Part shown: piece after piece, positions 1-9,777 of the stretch
Position numbering within the stretch: position 1 is the stretch's first letter
How the letters are laid out: the number at the start of each line of letters is the position of its first letter
Source of the DNA: Methanothermobacter tenebrarum
Lineage (GTDB): Archaea; Methanobacteriota; Methanobacteria; Methanobacteriales; DSM-23052
Assembly: GCF_003264935.1 (NCBI RefSeq)
Contig: NZ_QLOE01000003.1
Location: forward strand, 62,001 to 126,000
Length of the DNA stretch: 64,000 bases
Direction of reading: 5' to 3'
Made by a program: the position numbers and the translations under genes
The notes under the pieces: generated by a model
The model's database searches: none
The model's input: the letters and a program-made list of their open reading frames with translations, nothing else
Told to the model about the DNA's origin: nothing

Positions 1-2283
1 CCAAGGGTGAGCAGGAGCAGTGCCCTAGCATCCAAGGCAACAGGGTATCCCATAGCCAAGATAGCTGCGAAGATAGCCATAGGCCTCACACTCGACGAGA
101 TACAAAATGATATCACAAAGGAGACGCCAGCGTCATTCGAACCAAGCATAGACTATGTCGTGACCAAAATACCCCGCTGGCCATTCGACAAGTTCAGGGA
201 CATAGACAGGAAAATCGGAGTCCAGATGAAATCCACTGGGGAGGTCATGGCCATTGGCAGGACCTTGGAGGAATCCTTGCATAAAGCTATAAGGTCACTA
301 GACATTGGAAGATATGGTTTCGAAGAAGTTCACTTCACACCAGAGGATCTCGCCAATCCCACAGATGAGAGACTATTCCAAGTATACACGGCATTGAAAA
401 ATGGGATGAGCATCAATGAAGTATATGAGCTTACGAAGATTGATAAATTCTTCTTATACAAGATACTTGAAATAATAAAATTTGAAAAATCCCTCAAAGG
501 AGATAGAATAGGCCCTGAAACATTAAAGAAAGCTAAGATGTTGGGTTTTTCAGACAAGAAAATAGCCCGACTTACAGGTCTAAAGGAAAAAGAGATACGT
601 GACTTGCGCAAGAATCATGATATAAAACCAGTATATAAGATGGTTGACACTTGCGCTGCCGAATTCGAGGCTAAAACACCATACTATTATGGATCTTATG
701 ACATGGAAGATGAAGTGGAAGTTTCAAGGAAACCAAAGGTTCTAATAATAGGATCAGGGCCTATAAGAATAGGTCAAGGCATAGAATTTGACTATTGTTG
801 CGTGCATGCGACCATGGCATTTAGAGAGGAAGGATTCGAGACAATAATGGTAAACAACAACCCAGAAACAGTAAGTACAGACTATGACATATCAGATAAG
901 CTCTATTTCGAACCCTTAACCCTAGAGGACGTATTAGCCATAATTGACAAAGAAAAACCAGACGGTGTCGTGGTCCAATTCGGGGGTCAAACATCCATTA
1001 ATCTAGCAGTTCCACTCGCAGAGGAAGGAGTGAAGATACTTGGAACACCATATGAGAGTATTGATAAAGTCGAAGACCGTGAAAGATTCACAAGAGTCTT
1101 GGAAAAATTGAAAATACCACAAGCCCCATATGGTATAGCAAAATCATTCGAGGACGCTAGACGCGTCGCGGAAAAAATAGGATACCCTGTACTTGTAAGA
1201 CCGTCTTATGTCCTTGGTGGAAGAGCAATGGAAATAGTCTACGACGAAAAAGAACTTGAAGAGTACATGGAAGAGGCTGTCAGAGTTTCACCAAAACATC
1301 CAATCCTTGTGGACAAATTCCTAGAGGATGCTATAGAAGTTGACGTTGACGCACTATGCGACGGTGAAGAAGTCTATATAGGGGGTATCATGGAACATAT
1401 CGAAGAAGCAGGCGTCCATTCAGGGGACTCCGCATGTGTCATACCACCCCAGACCATCCCAGAAGATATAATAGAAATCATAAAAGATTACACAAAGAAA
1501 CTCGCACTAGAACTAGAAGTTGTGGGATTAATAAACATACAATATGCCGTTAAAGCCAATGAGGACCCTGCAGTTTACATACTCGAAGCCAACCCCAGGG
1601 CAAGCAGGACAGTACCCTTTGTGAGCAAAGCGACAGGAGTGCCACTGGCAAAGGTCGCTGCGAAACTGATGCTAGGCAAAAAACTATCATCATTGGGCCT
1701 GACTTCAGAAAAAGAAATAGACCACGTAGCGGTTAAAGAATCTGTATTCCCATTTATAAAACTTCCAGGAGCCGATGCAGTCCTCGGACCAGAGATGAAA
1801 TCCACCGGTGAAAGCATGGGCATAGATGAAAACTTCGGACTAGCCTATTACAAGTCACAGCTTTCAGCCAACATGGAACTACCAGTAGAGGGTAAAATCT
1901 TCATAAGTGTTAAAGACTCTGACAAGCCAAGAATAGCAGACATAGTTCAAAAAGCAGAAGAATTAGGATTCCAGGTTATAGCAACACGTGGCACCGCAGA
2001 GGCTGTGAAAGACATCTCAAATGTGAAAGTTATAAATAAGGTGAGTCAAGCCTCGCCTAACATAAAAGACGCCATACTATCTGGTGAAGTGGGGCTTATA
2101 ATAAACACACCCTCTGGTAAACAATCAGCCGATGACGGGTACATTATAAGGAGGATGGCCATAGAATTAGGCATACCATATGTCACAACACTCGCAGGTG
2201 CAAGAGCGGCTCTAAACGCCATAGAAGCCGTTAAAATGGGTAAAATAACGGTTAAATCCCTCAATGAATACCACGAATCCTAG
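1..2283 (+). CDS. carB: carbamoyl-phosphate synthase large subunit, 5'-truncated by the window edge
   Basis: Makes carbamoyl phosphate from bicarbonate, ATP and glutamine-derived ammonia for pyrimidines and arginine. The frame is open from base 1: the first codons read PR, followed by VSRSSALASKATGYP, the conserved end of the first ATP-grasp half. About 760 residues are present, so roughly the first 300 of a full-length protein lie outside the window. Visible are the oligomerisation region, the second carbamate-forming ATP-grasp half (near residues 245-630, with GSGPIRIGQGIEFDY at its start and ILEANPRASRTVPF near its end) and the C-terminal MGS-like allosteric domain. The GTG at position 7 is internal, not a start. 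Identification is very secure. Confidence 0.97.
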   Translation, partial: PRVSRSSALASKATGYPIAKIAAKIAIGLTLDEIQNDITKETPASFEPSIDYVVTKIPRWPFDKFRDIDRKIGVQMKSTGEVMAIGRTLEESLHKAIRSLDIGRYGFEEVHFTPEDLANPTDERLFQVYTALKNGMSINEVYELTKIDKFFLYKILEIIKFEKSLKGDRIGPETLKKAKMLGFSDKKIARLTGLKEKEIRDLRKNHDIKPVYKMVDTCAAEFEAKTPYYYGSYDMEDEVEVSRKPKVLIIGSGPIRIGQGIEFDYCCVHATMAFREEGFETIMVNNNPETVSTDYDISDKLYFEPLTLEDVLAIIDKEKPDGVVVQFGGQTSINLAVPLAEEGVKILGTPYESIDKVEDRERFTRVLEKLKIPQAPYGIAKSFEDARRVAEKIGYPVLVRPSYVLGGRAMEIVYDEKELEEYMEEAVRVSPKHPILVDKFLEDAIEVDVDALCDGEEVYIGGIMEHIEEAGVHSGDSACVIPPQTIPEDIIEIIKDYTKKLALELEVVGLINIQYAVKANEDPAVYILEANPRASRTVPFVSKATGVPLAKVAAKLMLGKKLSSLGLTSEKEIDHVAVKESVFPFIKLPGADAVLGPEMKSTGESMGIDENFGLAYYKSQLSANMELPVEGKIFISVKDSDKPRIADIVQKAEELGFQVIATRGTAEAVKDISNVKVINKVSQASPNIKDAILSGEVGLIINTPSGKQSADDGYIIRRMAIELGIPYVTTLAGARAALNAIEAVKMGKITVKSLNEYHES

Positions 2284-2358
2284 TTGGAAAACTTATATAA
2301 TAAAATGTGGGGGATTCAAGGTCAATTTTAAAAAGCTTATAGGCTTTTGTGATTTAAA

Positions 2359-3513
2359 ATGCTTGTTATTGAAAATGGTATCGTATTAGGCGGTATGAAT
2401 TTAAACCCTATGAAGGTGAATATTGCAATAGAAGATGGCATGATAGTAGAGATAAGCAAGGAAAAAATCTCCTCAGATCATAGAATAGACGCCAAGGGTT
2501 GTATCGTAGTCCCAGGGCTTATAAATGCGCATGTACATACTGCTGACAGCATCCTAAAGGACCTAGGTGATGGTAAAAGCCTAGATGAGATAGTGAAACC
2601 CCCAATGGGATTGAAACATAAGATGTTAGAGAATACGAAAGACAAGGAGATCATAGAGGCTAGTAGAGCTTCTATCCTAGAAATGATATCAGCCGGCACC
2701 ACAACCTTTATAGACTATAGAGAAGGCGGAATAAAAGGCATAAAATTACTTAAAAAAGCACTAAAAGATTTGCCTATAAATTCCATCATACTAGGAAGGG
2801 ATCCTATCTTCCTAGAAGAAGATCCAAGCACGACAAAATTGAGAAATAGGATAAAAAAGCTCCTAAGATTCGCCGATGGGATAGGGCCTAGCGGATTCGG
2901 TGAAATAACCGATGAAACAGCTCATAAGATCGTGGAAGAATGTGAAAAGTTGGATAAGATAGCCTCAATCCATGTAGCCGAAAGCATTGAAGCTCAAAAA
3001 CTTTCAATAGAGAAGACAGGTAAAAGTGAAGTGGAAAGGGCCATAGATGCAGGCTTCCATTTACTCATACATTTTACCAACCCACTCCCAAGAGACCTCC
3101 GATTAGCTTCAGAAAATAATGTTACAATTGTCGCATGTCCAAGATCAAATGGCATGCTATCAACAGGAATACCACCAATAGCAAAAATACATGACAAAAA
3201 TATTAACTTACTCTTGGGAACCGATAACATAATGTTTAATGCGCCAGACATGTTCAGGGAAATGGAATACACTTTAAAGGTTACAAGGGCCCTTAAAAGG
3301 GGCTACTTCCATCCCAGGGATGTTTTGAAGATGGTGACAACAAACATTCACAGATTCCTCGGAAAAAAAATAGGATGCATAGCTGAGGGTTTCCAAGCAG
3401 ATCTTATAATAGTTGAACACCTATCTAAGAACCCTTATCTTTCACTTATTAATAGAAGCCAATCGAAAAATATAAGATATGTTATAATAAAAGGTAGAAT
3501 AGTTAAGAGGTGA
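2359..3513 (+). CDS. amidohydrolase family protein (chlorohydrolase/deaminase-like)
   Basis: A metal-dependent hydrolase of the amidohydrolase superfamily, cytosolic, 384 aa. The metal ligands expected for the family are visible: HVH in [10 protein letters not shown], a His in SIHVAES, a His in LIHFTNPLP and the Asp in GTDNIMFN. A small N-terminal and C-terminal beta-sandwich (IENGIV..., ...[10 protein letters not shown]) frames the barrel, as in the TRZ/ATZ group. Relatives are often named N-ethylammeline chlorohydrolase-like, but that name says little about substrate; a nucleoside or amine deaminase is more likely in a methanogen. It is followed after 4 bp by a universal stress gene. Confidence 0.85.
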   Translation: MLVIENGIVLGGMNLNPMKVNIAIEDGMIVEISKEKISSDHRIDAKGCIVVPGLINAHVHTADSILKDLGDGKSLDEIVKPPMGLKHKMLENTKDKEIIEASRASILEMISAGTTTFIDYREGGIKGIKLLKKALKDLPINSIILGRDPIFLEEDPSTTKLRNRIKKLLRFADGIGPSGFGEITDETAHKIVEECEKLDKIASIHVAESIEAQKLSIEKTGKSEVERAIDAGFHLLIHFTNPLPRDLRLASENNVTIVACPRSNGMLSTGIPPIAKIHDKNINLLLGTDNIMFNAPDMFREMEYTLKVTRALKRGYFHPRDVLKMVTTNIHRFLGKKIGCIAEGFQADLIIVEHLSKNPYLSLINRSQSKNIRYVIIKGRIVKR

Positions 3514-3517
3514 ATTT

Positions 3518-3949
3518 ATGTACAAAAAAATTCTCCTACCCACTGACGGCTCTGAATATGCTAACAGAGCAGCTGAACATGCCATATGGATAGCGAAGGA
3601 GAGTGGCGCGGAGATAGTGGCATTAACAGTTATGGAAACATCCACCTTCATAGGATTGCCAGCCGACGACCTCATAATACGCATCAAGGAAATCCTCGAG
3701 GAAGAAGCCTCAAATTCATTAAATAAGATAAAAAAGCTTGTCGAAGAATCAGGTCATGATATCAAACTCACATTAAAGACAGATGAAGGTTCCCCCGCGG
3801 ATTCGATCCTAAATACGATAGAAAAGGAGGGCATAGATCTTGTGGTAATGGGAACATCAGGTAAACATGGCCTCGATAGGTTCCTTCTCGGGAGCGTGAC
3901 TGAAAAAGTTGTAAGATCTGCAAAGTGCCCAGTATTAGTAGTTCATTGA
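3518..3949 (+). CDS. universal stress protein, UspA family
   Basis: Single-domain 143-aa Usp fold, starting with the typical [14 protein letters not shown] strand-loop. The ATP-binding signature G-x2-G-x9-G-S is present near the C-terminus ([16 protein letters not shown]), so it belongs to the nucleotide-binding class. The start lies 4 bp after the amidohydrolase stop, suggesting co-transcription. Its target process is unknown. A second copy of the family lies at 47675-48121. Confidence 0.93.
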   Translation: MYKKILLPTDGSEYANRAAEHAIWIAKESGAEIVALTVMETSTFIGLPADDLIIRIKEILEEEASNSLNKIKKLVEESGHDIKLTLKTDEGSPADSILNTIEKEGIDLVVMGTSGKHGLDRFLLGSVTEKVVRSAKCPVLVVH

Positions 3950-3992
3950 CCTTTTTCGAAAGATAACTAATTTTTCAGATAAGGTGTTAATA

Positions 3993-4838
3993 ATGTTAGC
4001 AAAGGATATAATGTCAAAAGAAATATACTATGTGAAAGTTCCAGGAAACCGCGCCCAAGCATTGGATATAATGAGGAAAAGGAACGTTTCAGGATTGCCA
4101 GTTGTTAAAGAGGGTTCTGGCGAGCTTGTTGGTATTATAACGCGTTCAGATATCATAGAAAATCCAGACGAGGAACAAATAGCCCTCATAATGACAAGGG
4201 ATCCTATTGTAGCTTCCCCAGATGATCCTGTAAGTTTAGTGGCTTCTAAAATGGTGAAAAATAATATAAGGAGGATCCCCATAGTCAAAAACGATAAATT
4301 GGTGGGTATAATCACAGCCTATGACATTGTATCCCGTGCACTCGCAGAAATGGACATAGACTCCCCAGTAGAAGATTATATGATCCTAAACATACCCACA
4401 ACATGGGATAGAACACCCCTTAACATAGCATTTGAGATCATGAGATACTTCAAATTAAAGGTTCTGCTAACAATTAACAATGAAGCCAAACTATCAGGGA
4501 TACTCACCGAGACAGATTTTCTAAACGAAAGCGAGGTAGTCTCTGAGAGAACAGTCCATAATACTTCAGTGGGTACTGAAGGAGACAGATGGACATGGGA
4601 TAGTAGAAATGTCCTCTATGTTATAAAAAATCAACTCAAATTTTCAGATAAAGAAGTGAGGGATGTTGCCACAACAGAACTAGTTACAGTGACAAAAACG
4701 ACAAGTGTCAGTGACTGTGCAAAGAAAATGAGAAAATCCAAGATCGAACAAATCCCAGTAATAGACTTTGAAGGCGAACTTGTAGGATTGTTAAGAGCCC
4801 AGGATCTTATAAAGGCCCTAGTTGATTCAGATGAGTAA
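3993..4838 (+). CDS. protein with two CBS-domain pairs
   Basis: About 281 residues made of four CBS motifs in two Bateman modules (roughly 1-120 and 130-280). Repeats of the type DIMSKE...GLPVV...[10 protein letters not shown] and the final [20 protein letters not shown] are clear. Such proteins bind adenine nucleotides or SAM and regulate partners; there is no attached catalytic domain. The start is taken as the ATG at 3993 because AAGGTG at 3981-3986 is well placed as its ribosome site. A GTG at 3984 would overlap that site and add only three residues. The next gene overlaps its end by 8 bp. Confidence 0.9.
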   Translation: MLAKDIMSKEIYYVKVPGNRAQALDIMRKRNVSGLPVVKEGSGELVGIITRSDIIENPDEEQIALIMTRDPIVASPDDPVSLVASKMVKNNIRRIPIVKNDKLVGIITAYDIVSRALAEMDIDSPVEDYMILNIPTTWDRTPLNIAFEIMRYFKLKVLLTINNEAKLSGILTETDFLNESEVVSERTVHNTSVGTEGDRWTWDSRNVLYVIKNQLKFSDKEVRDVATTELVTVTKTTSVSDCAKKMRKSKIEQIPVIDFEGELVGLLRAQDLIKALVDSDE

Positions 4839-5250
4839 AGAATCCACTATACGTATAAAAGCCTCAAAGGGCGTTTTAACCTTCGCAGCGAAAAATGGGG
4901 GGAAAGTCTCTATCATTGACCTTCAGTTAAAAGTTTTATGGGGATATTGTTGGTGGTATGGACTACCATATATTGAAACATTCCTCGCGGTGATGGAATC
5001 GCTACTCAAAAGAATAATAAGTGATGTTATAGAACATGAAGATCTTAACATAGAGTATCGTGTTATAGCCAACGATACCCCCGAGGAGGCAAATCAAATA
5101 GAGATAATATTCAATAATATAAAAGCAGATGATGTTGAGTTCCACGTCCTGGGTGACATCATATTCCAAGGGGAGGACAATAGGAGCTTCATCCGTAAAA
5201 TAACCAGTTTCAGAAGGAGTGTAGATGAAAACATACAAACTGTACTCTAG
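4831..5250 (+). CDS. conserved hypothetical protein
   Basis: A 139-residue soluble protein that I cannot assign. It begins [24 protein letters not shown], has a tryptophan/tyrosine-rich segment (LWGYCWWYG) near residue 40, and an acidic C-terminal half. The start at 4831 overlaps the CBS gene stop by 8 bp, so the two are translationally linked; a TTG at 4822 is possible but has no better ribosome site. Its stop overlaps the stop of the convergent LarE-like gene by 4 bp. Confidence 0.75.
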   Translation: MSKESTIRIKASKGVLTFAAKNGGKVSIIDLQLKVLWGYCWWYGLPYIETFLAVMESLLKRIISDVIEHEDLNIEYRVIANDTPEEANQIEIIFNNIKADDVEFHVLGDIIFQGEDNRSFIRKITSFRRSVDENIQTVL

Positions 5251-6263
5251 TTCTCCAGCCGCTTTATAGATGATAATACCTCTAATAGTATCCTCTCAGC
5301 CTTTTTTCTATCCTTAACCTCCTCAATTATTATCTTACCATCCCCCGAGATCCTAACTGTACTATCATCTATTTTCAACCTTAGAGCATCTCCTCGACGA
5401 TCTTTGAACTTGGAGTACGTTTTTTCCAAATCAATGGGATAAGGGAGTTTTAATTCAAATATTATTTCACCATCTTCTCGTGATCCTATGAGCTCCCCTT
5501 TATTTTTGCGGTAACCCTCTATATCCACATGGACACTTTTGAAACCTGCTGATTTAAACTTTTCCACGATATATTCTAAAAGTTGCATGTCTAGTATCTT
5601 ACTTGTATCATCTACCTGGATTACCGCGATCCCATCGAAGTCCCTAACCCTAACTAGTTCGAGGCCTGTAAGATCCTTTATGAGGTTCTCGGCATATGAT
5701 ATCATATCGAGTTTCTTGGTGGTTATTGGCCCTTTTATTCTAGTTGCCAAGCAGGTAGTATTTGGTGTATAGTTTATGTTTTCTTTTTTTAGGTATTCTA
5801 TAACATCTTCTTTTGTTATTTTTGCTTCTAATAGTGGACTTCTTATTTTTCTTTTATAATTTGCTATGATCCCTGGCCGATCTTCGAGCATGTCTGTTAT
5901 GTTAGTCCCATCTACTATGATATCGAATCCTTTTTTTTCTGCAATAGATTCTAGAATGGCGTACATGCGATCCTTGCAATGGAAACACCTTTGAGTGGTG
6001 TTTTTCTTGAATTTTTCATGTTCGAGGAAATTTTCTTTTATGATCTTATGGGGGATTCCCAGTTTTGAAGCTATATGTTTCGCATTTCGCACGACATCTG
6101 CTGGCAGTGTCCCAGTATCCACAGTTACTGCTATAGCCTCCCTTGAAGTCTTTGATGCTATCTTAGCTATTAGTGTACTGTCTGATCCGCCAGAGAATGC
6201 TATTATAACCTTTTTATCCTTTAGGATGTTTTCAACTTGTTTAATCTTTGCTTGAAGTTCCAT
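5247..6263 (-). CDS. LarE-like ATP-dependent sulfurtransferase (PP-loop), with a C-terminal extension
   Basis: An N-type ATP pyrophosphatase of the LarE family, 338 aa. The PP-loop SGGSDS is at residues 24-29. Cys93 and Cys96 (RCFHCK) and Cys171 (TTCLATR, equivalent to the sulfur-donor cysteine of LarE) give the three-cysteine pattern described for LarE enzymes that carry a [4Fe-4S] cluster and can turn over. LarE proteins insert sulfur, in the best-known case into the nickel-pincer nucleotide. The last ~85 residues, after about 255, form an extra domain not found in short LarE. It lies 7 bp downstream of tfuA and co-directional with ycaO, so a role as sulfur source for McrA thioamidation is a plausible inference. 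Larger LarE-like enzymes of unknown substrate are the alternative. Confidence 0.85.
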   Translation of the reverse strand: MELQAKIKQVENILKDKKVIIAFSGGSDSTLIAKIASKTSREAIAVTVDTGTLPADVVRNAKHIASKLGIPHKIIKENFLEHEKFKKNTTQRCFHCKDRMYAILESIAEKKGFDIIVDGTNITDMLEDRPGIIANYKRKIRSPLLEAKITKEDVIEYLKKENINYTPNTTCLATRIKGPITTKKLDMISYAENLIKDLTGLELVRVRDFDGIAVIQVDDTSKILDMQLLEYIVEKFKSAGFKSVHVDIEGYRKNKGELIGSREDGEIIFELKLPYPIDLEKTYSKFKDRRGDALRLKIDDSTVRISGDGKIIIEEVKDRKKAERILLEVLSSIKRLEN

Positions 6264-6270
6264 TACTAGA

Positions 6271-6912
6271 CTACCTCAGTAGTTTGTCCCTTACATATTC
6301 TAGGACTCTGATGGCATCCTCCCTTTTTATGTCAATACCCTCATCTTCTATAAATTCCTTTAATCTTTGAAGGACCGCCGGGTTTAAGTTACACTCTTTA
6401 TAGATTCTATCATAGGTTCTTTTGGGATAAAATATTGACTTAGCAATCTTAATAAGGTATTTTAGTTCATCCCCTGATATTATACCATTCATATATGCTT
6501 TTTTAAAATTGTATTCAATACTTACAAGGGAATCTGATAGTGGTTGAAGGGTCTTGGGGTCGAAAGCAACTGCAACATCATCATCAGATTCTATGCTTCC
6601 ATCCTTGTATTTGTTATAGACATAGCCTATACCTATCATCCCAAGACTGTCAAGTTCTGATGCTCGGAGAGCCCCCATACTCGCCCCTCCAACCACCTTC
6701 ACACCCATTTTAAGCGCTTCTATTATCTCCTTGTGAGCGACTGCAGGCTCATGATGAAAGACCCCATCTATGATCACGATAATATCAACAGGATCTCTAA
6801 TAGCTTTTAGGACATCACCTCTCCTTACTGGAGGATGATATTCAGCCTCCAATACCCTCCTGGCCTCTCTAGGATGTAGGGATGGACCCGTGAATACGAT
6901 TACCTGCTTCAT
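6271..6912 (-). CDS. tfuA: TfuA-related McrA-glycine thioamidation protein
   Basis: A 213-aa TfuA-like protein beginning [16 protein letters not shown], with the family motifs [11 protein letters not shown] and [13 protein letters not shown]. With YcaO it converts the conserved glycine of McrA to thioglycine in methyl-coenzyme M reductase; this requirement was shown genetically in Methanosarcina acetivorans. TfuA is thought to deliver sulfur to YcaO or recruit it. The gene overlaps the 3' end of ycaO by 44 bp, so the two are translated as a unit. It is followed 7 bp later by the LarE-like gene. Confidence 0.93.
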   Translation of the reverse strand: MKQVIVFTGPSLHPREARRVLEAEYHPPVRRGDVLKAIRDPVDIIVIIDGVFHHEPAVAHKEIIEALKMGVKVVGGASMGALRASELDSLGMIGIGYVYNKYKDGSIESDDDVAVAFDPKTLQPLSDSLVSIEYNFKKAYMNGIISGDELKYLIKIAKSIFYPKRTYDRIYKECNLNPAVLQRLKEFIEDEGIDIKREDAIRVLEYVRDKLLR

Positions 6913-8095
6913 ATTTGATCCTATCCCCTATACGGGTGTTGTCAACAGCGAATACCTCCAATCCAGGTACTATTACCCTCACCACTGGCACCTTAACTTC
7001 ACGTGTAAGATCCACAAAAAACACATCAGAAAACCCACACTTTTTCAACTCTCTAAGCGTGACTTTAATATCCTCTCTGAAGGTCCTTTTTGACCTATTT
7101 TTCAATTTATCCAATCCTATTACGGTTTCAGCTTCTCCGAACCAGTGCTTATTTATCCTCTTCATCCGCTCATACCCTGCTTTTCTCATGAAAATTGCCC
7201 TAACAGTATCTTCCCGGGTTCCGTGTATTTGCGTGGCTCTACTCTGGGCCACTTCTGTGAGAGCCCTTATAACTGCTACTTCAGGGTCTAGGTGTGTTCC
7301 CACACCTATGCTTAGTAGTGCGGGGTCTTTTAGGAGGGTGTCATCGGCTACGGCGGCGATTGTTGGTATTCTGATATCGTTTGTAAGGTCTATGAGGGTT
7401 ATGTCGATCTTCGCATCCTCGAATCTTTGGAGCAGATCCTCTATGATCTTATTCTCTGTGCCTTGACAATCTATCTCCTTTTTTGGGCCCCTTTTTGCCT
7501 CGAAGATGCTCCAAGCATCCCTTTCTATAAGTTCCATGAGTCCGTGGAATACTGCTTCCTCGATAGCATTCCCTGAGGCGAGTCCATTAGTATTTGACCT
7601 GAAAAGACTTACACAATCCTCGGGTGGATTATAGGGGTGATAAACTGCATTTGCGGGGATGTGAATTTCTTTTTCATTTTTTAGGTTTGTGGCTTTCACC
7701 CATTCAATTTTCCCATCCACTTTACTATCTTGGGGGAGTATGAGACTTATAGGGTCTACATACTCTGTTATATCATCTAATGGTGCTTTAATGGACTTTT
7801 CGGCGTCTTCACTTTTTTTCTCTGCTGAGTATCTTTCGAACGCTTCCATCATAGCTGATGCCTTAGCCTGCGACCTTGTAGCACCTTTACCAGCGTATAT
7901 GCTCACAGCACCCTCTTCTGCAGTTGGTCTTATAGCAGAATATACTGGTATACCTATCCTGTCAAGGTGGGTTATCTCTGTTATCCTTGTGACACCTATA
8001 TTTTGCAGTTTCTTTTTAATCCATTTTATAGTCTCGGAGGGTTTCTTGGCCCTGTGCGTGCAACCGATATATTTTACGGGTACATTGGAAAACAT
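6869..8095 (-). CDS. ycaO: YcaO-related McrA-glycine thioamidation protein
   Basis: An ATP-dependent YcaO cyclodehydratase-type enzyme, about 408 aa, that activates a backbone amide by phosphorylation; in methanogens it forms the thioglycine of McrA with TfuA. The YcaO ATP-binding signature appears as [16 protein letters not shown], with [20 protein letters not shown] upstream and a conserved [20 protein letters not shown] near the C-terminus. The ATG at 8095 is preferred, with GTGAT upstream as ribosome site. A GTG at 8104 in the same frame touches the stop of the site-2 protease gene and would add three residues. It heads a tight ycaO-tfuA-larE-like run. Confidence 0.94.
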   Translation of the reverse strand: MFSNVPVKYIGCTHRAKKPSETIKWIKKKLQNIGVTRITEITHLDRIGIPVYSAIRPTAEEGAVSIYAGKGATRSQAKASAMMEAFERYSAEKKSEDAEKSIKAPLDDITEYVDPISLILPQDSKVDGKIEWVKATNLKNEKEIHIPANAVYHPYNPPEDCVSLFRSNTNGLASGNAIEEAVFHGLMELIERDAWSIFEAKRGPKKEIDCQGTENKIIEDLLQRFEDAKIDITLIDLTNDIRIPTIAAVADDTLLKDPALLSIGVGTHLDPEVAVIRALTEVAQSRATQIHGTREDTVRAIFMRKAGYERMKRINKHWFGEAETVIGLDKLKNRSKRTFREDIKVTLRELKKCGFSDVFFVDLTREVKVPVVRVIVPGLEVFAVDNTRIGDRIKYEAGNRIHGSIPTS

Positions 8096-8103
8096 AATTA
8101 TCA

Positions 8104-8685
8104 CTATAGGGTGAATATGCTTTTAAATGTGATTGCAAGGGCTATTAAGATGGCGAGGAGCCAAATTATCGGATTCCAGCGTATGACCTTCGCCCCATCT
8201 AATACGCTGAAGGGTAGTAGGTTGAAGAATGCTATGAAACTATTAACGGCATATCCTAGGGTTGCTATGCCAGATAGTATGCCTGTTGAAAATGATGCTA
8301 TGAACATAAAAGATAATGCTAGTAGTATGTTTGTGGCAGGTCCTGCTAGTGCTATTTTACCATTTTCTTCGCGGCTGATGTATGCTCCATGTATGTATAC
8401 TGCTCCAGGTGCTGCGAATACAAAACCAAAATATGCTGTTATAAGGGCAAGTAATATGCCGCCTACCCATAGCTTGTATTCCGCCCAGAAGCCATACTTT
8501 ATTGCCATGAATTTGTGGGCTATTTCATGGAATACGAAACCTACACCCACGCCTATGATACTCGCGGGTAAGAGCGAAATTGCTATGTTAACTTGCTTAT
8601 TCGAAAAAACATATGAGAAAACAGCTGCTATTACGAGCATTGATATTATGATATCCCTTATTTCCCTAGTCGTGAAGTTCACCAT
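8104..8685 (-). CDS. site-2 protease family (M50) membrane metalloprotease
   Basis: An integral membrane zinc protease of 193 aa. The zinc motif HEIAH is at residues 53-57, and the third ligand is in [15 protein letters not shown] (Asp163) after a conserved N-x2-P. Hydrophobic segments occur near residues 12-28, 35-55, 72-92, 112-135 and 172-190. There is no PDZ or CBS domain, so this is a minimal form. Its stop is 9 bp upstream of the ycaO ATG and touches the alternative GTG, so it is probably co-transcribed with the thioamidation genes. Whether it acts in the same process is unknown. Confidence 0.9.
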   Translation of the reverse strand: MVNFTTREIRDIIISMLVIAAVFSYVFSNKQVNIAISLLPASIIGVGVGFVFHEIAHKFMAIKYGFWAEYKLWVGGILLALITAYFGFVFAAPGAVYIHGAYISREENGKIALAGPATNILLALSFMFIASFSTGILSGIATLGYAVNSFIAFFNLLPFSVLDGAKVIRWNPIIWLLAILIALAITFKSIFTL

Positions 8686-8722
8686 ATTAATTTATAATCT
8701 TTCTATGTTCATATAATGGTTT

Positions 8723-9777
8723 CTATCCTTTGAATATTATTTTAAAGCAACTACCATCATGACTTTTAACGGATATTTTCCCATTTAATTGTCTTACAAG
8801 GATATTAACGAGTTTCAAGCCTAGTGACTTGCTTTCTTGGAGTTTATTCGCTGGAAATCCTATACCATCATCCGCTACCCTCAGTTCAAGGTTGTCTTTT
8901 ACTCTTTTAAAACTAATGTATATTGTGCCTTGAATTCTGCCATTGAATGCATGCTTCAAGGCATTTGTTACAAGTTCGTTGATGATCAAGCCAAGGGGAT
9001 TGTGGTTTCGATGCTAAGGTATAGATCCTCAACATCTAATATTATATCTATGGATTTTCCCGCAGAATATGAATGGAAAAGATTCCTTATAAGTTTTTCC
9101 ACATACTTTTTGAAATTTATCCTTGCAAGGTCATCTGATTGGTATAATTGTTCATGTATAAGTGCCATGGATCTTATCCTATCCTGTGTTTCCTTGAATG
9201 TACCATTCTTATCATGGATCATTGATTGTAGGCTGAGGAGACTTGAAATTATCTGTAGATTATTTTTCACCCGGTGATGGATTTCTTTTAATAATAATTC
9301 TTTCTCTTCGAGGGATCTTCTAAGCTCGTCCTCTAATTCTTTACGTTTTCTTATATCCCTAGCCACGATAACAACATAATCATTTCCATTGAACTTAACA
9401 ATATCTATGTTCATTTCAGTTAGGATGAGATTTCCATCTTTTTTGATAAGGGGTGCTTCTATAGACACTTTCTCTTTCCTTGAAAGGATCTCCTTGAACT
9501 TTTCATAATATCCTTCGGGGATTATATTGAAAATGGAGCTTATCTCATCCTTTGGATATTCTAGGTTGATAAAACTTGACTTATTAACATCTATTATTTT
9601 TCCATCAGCGTCAACTAGGAATATGAAGTCTCTTGTATGGTCAAGTAAAGTTTTAAATCTTTGAAGTTTATGGAGTGTATCCTTCAATTGAGGATAATAA
9701 CTTTTTCTCACAGATTTTCCGCCGAAGCCCATAATAGCTTTTCTAAGATCCTCCCAATCCTCATTTGGTGATGGCAT
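8723..9777 (-). pseudogene. PAS-HisKA_2 sensor histidine kinase, interrupted by one frameshift
   Basis: Read as one gene this is a soluble sensor kinase: PAS domain (about residues 40-150 of the first part), HisKA_2 dimerisation region with the phospho-acceptor in KEIHHRVKNNLQIISSLL, then a HATPase domain (INELVTNALKHAF, ADDGIGFP, GLKLVNILV). The first frame runs from the ATG at 9777 and stops at 8986-8988. The second runs from 8989 to 8723. Restoring one G to the GG at 8991-8992 (+ strand CC) rejoins them as IPLG-LIINELV, the expected join. It is either a recently inactivated gene or a one-base sequence error. It overlaps the 3' end of the upstream alcohol dehydrogenase by 17 bp. Confidence 0.88.
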
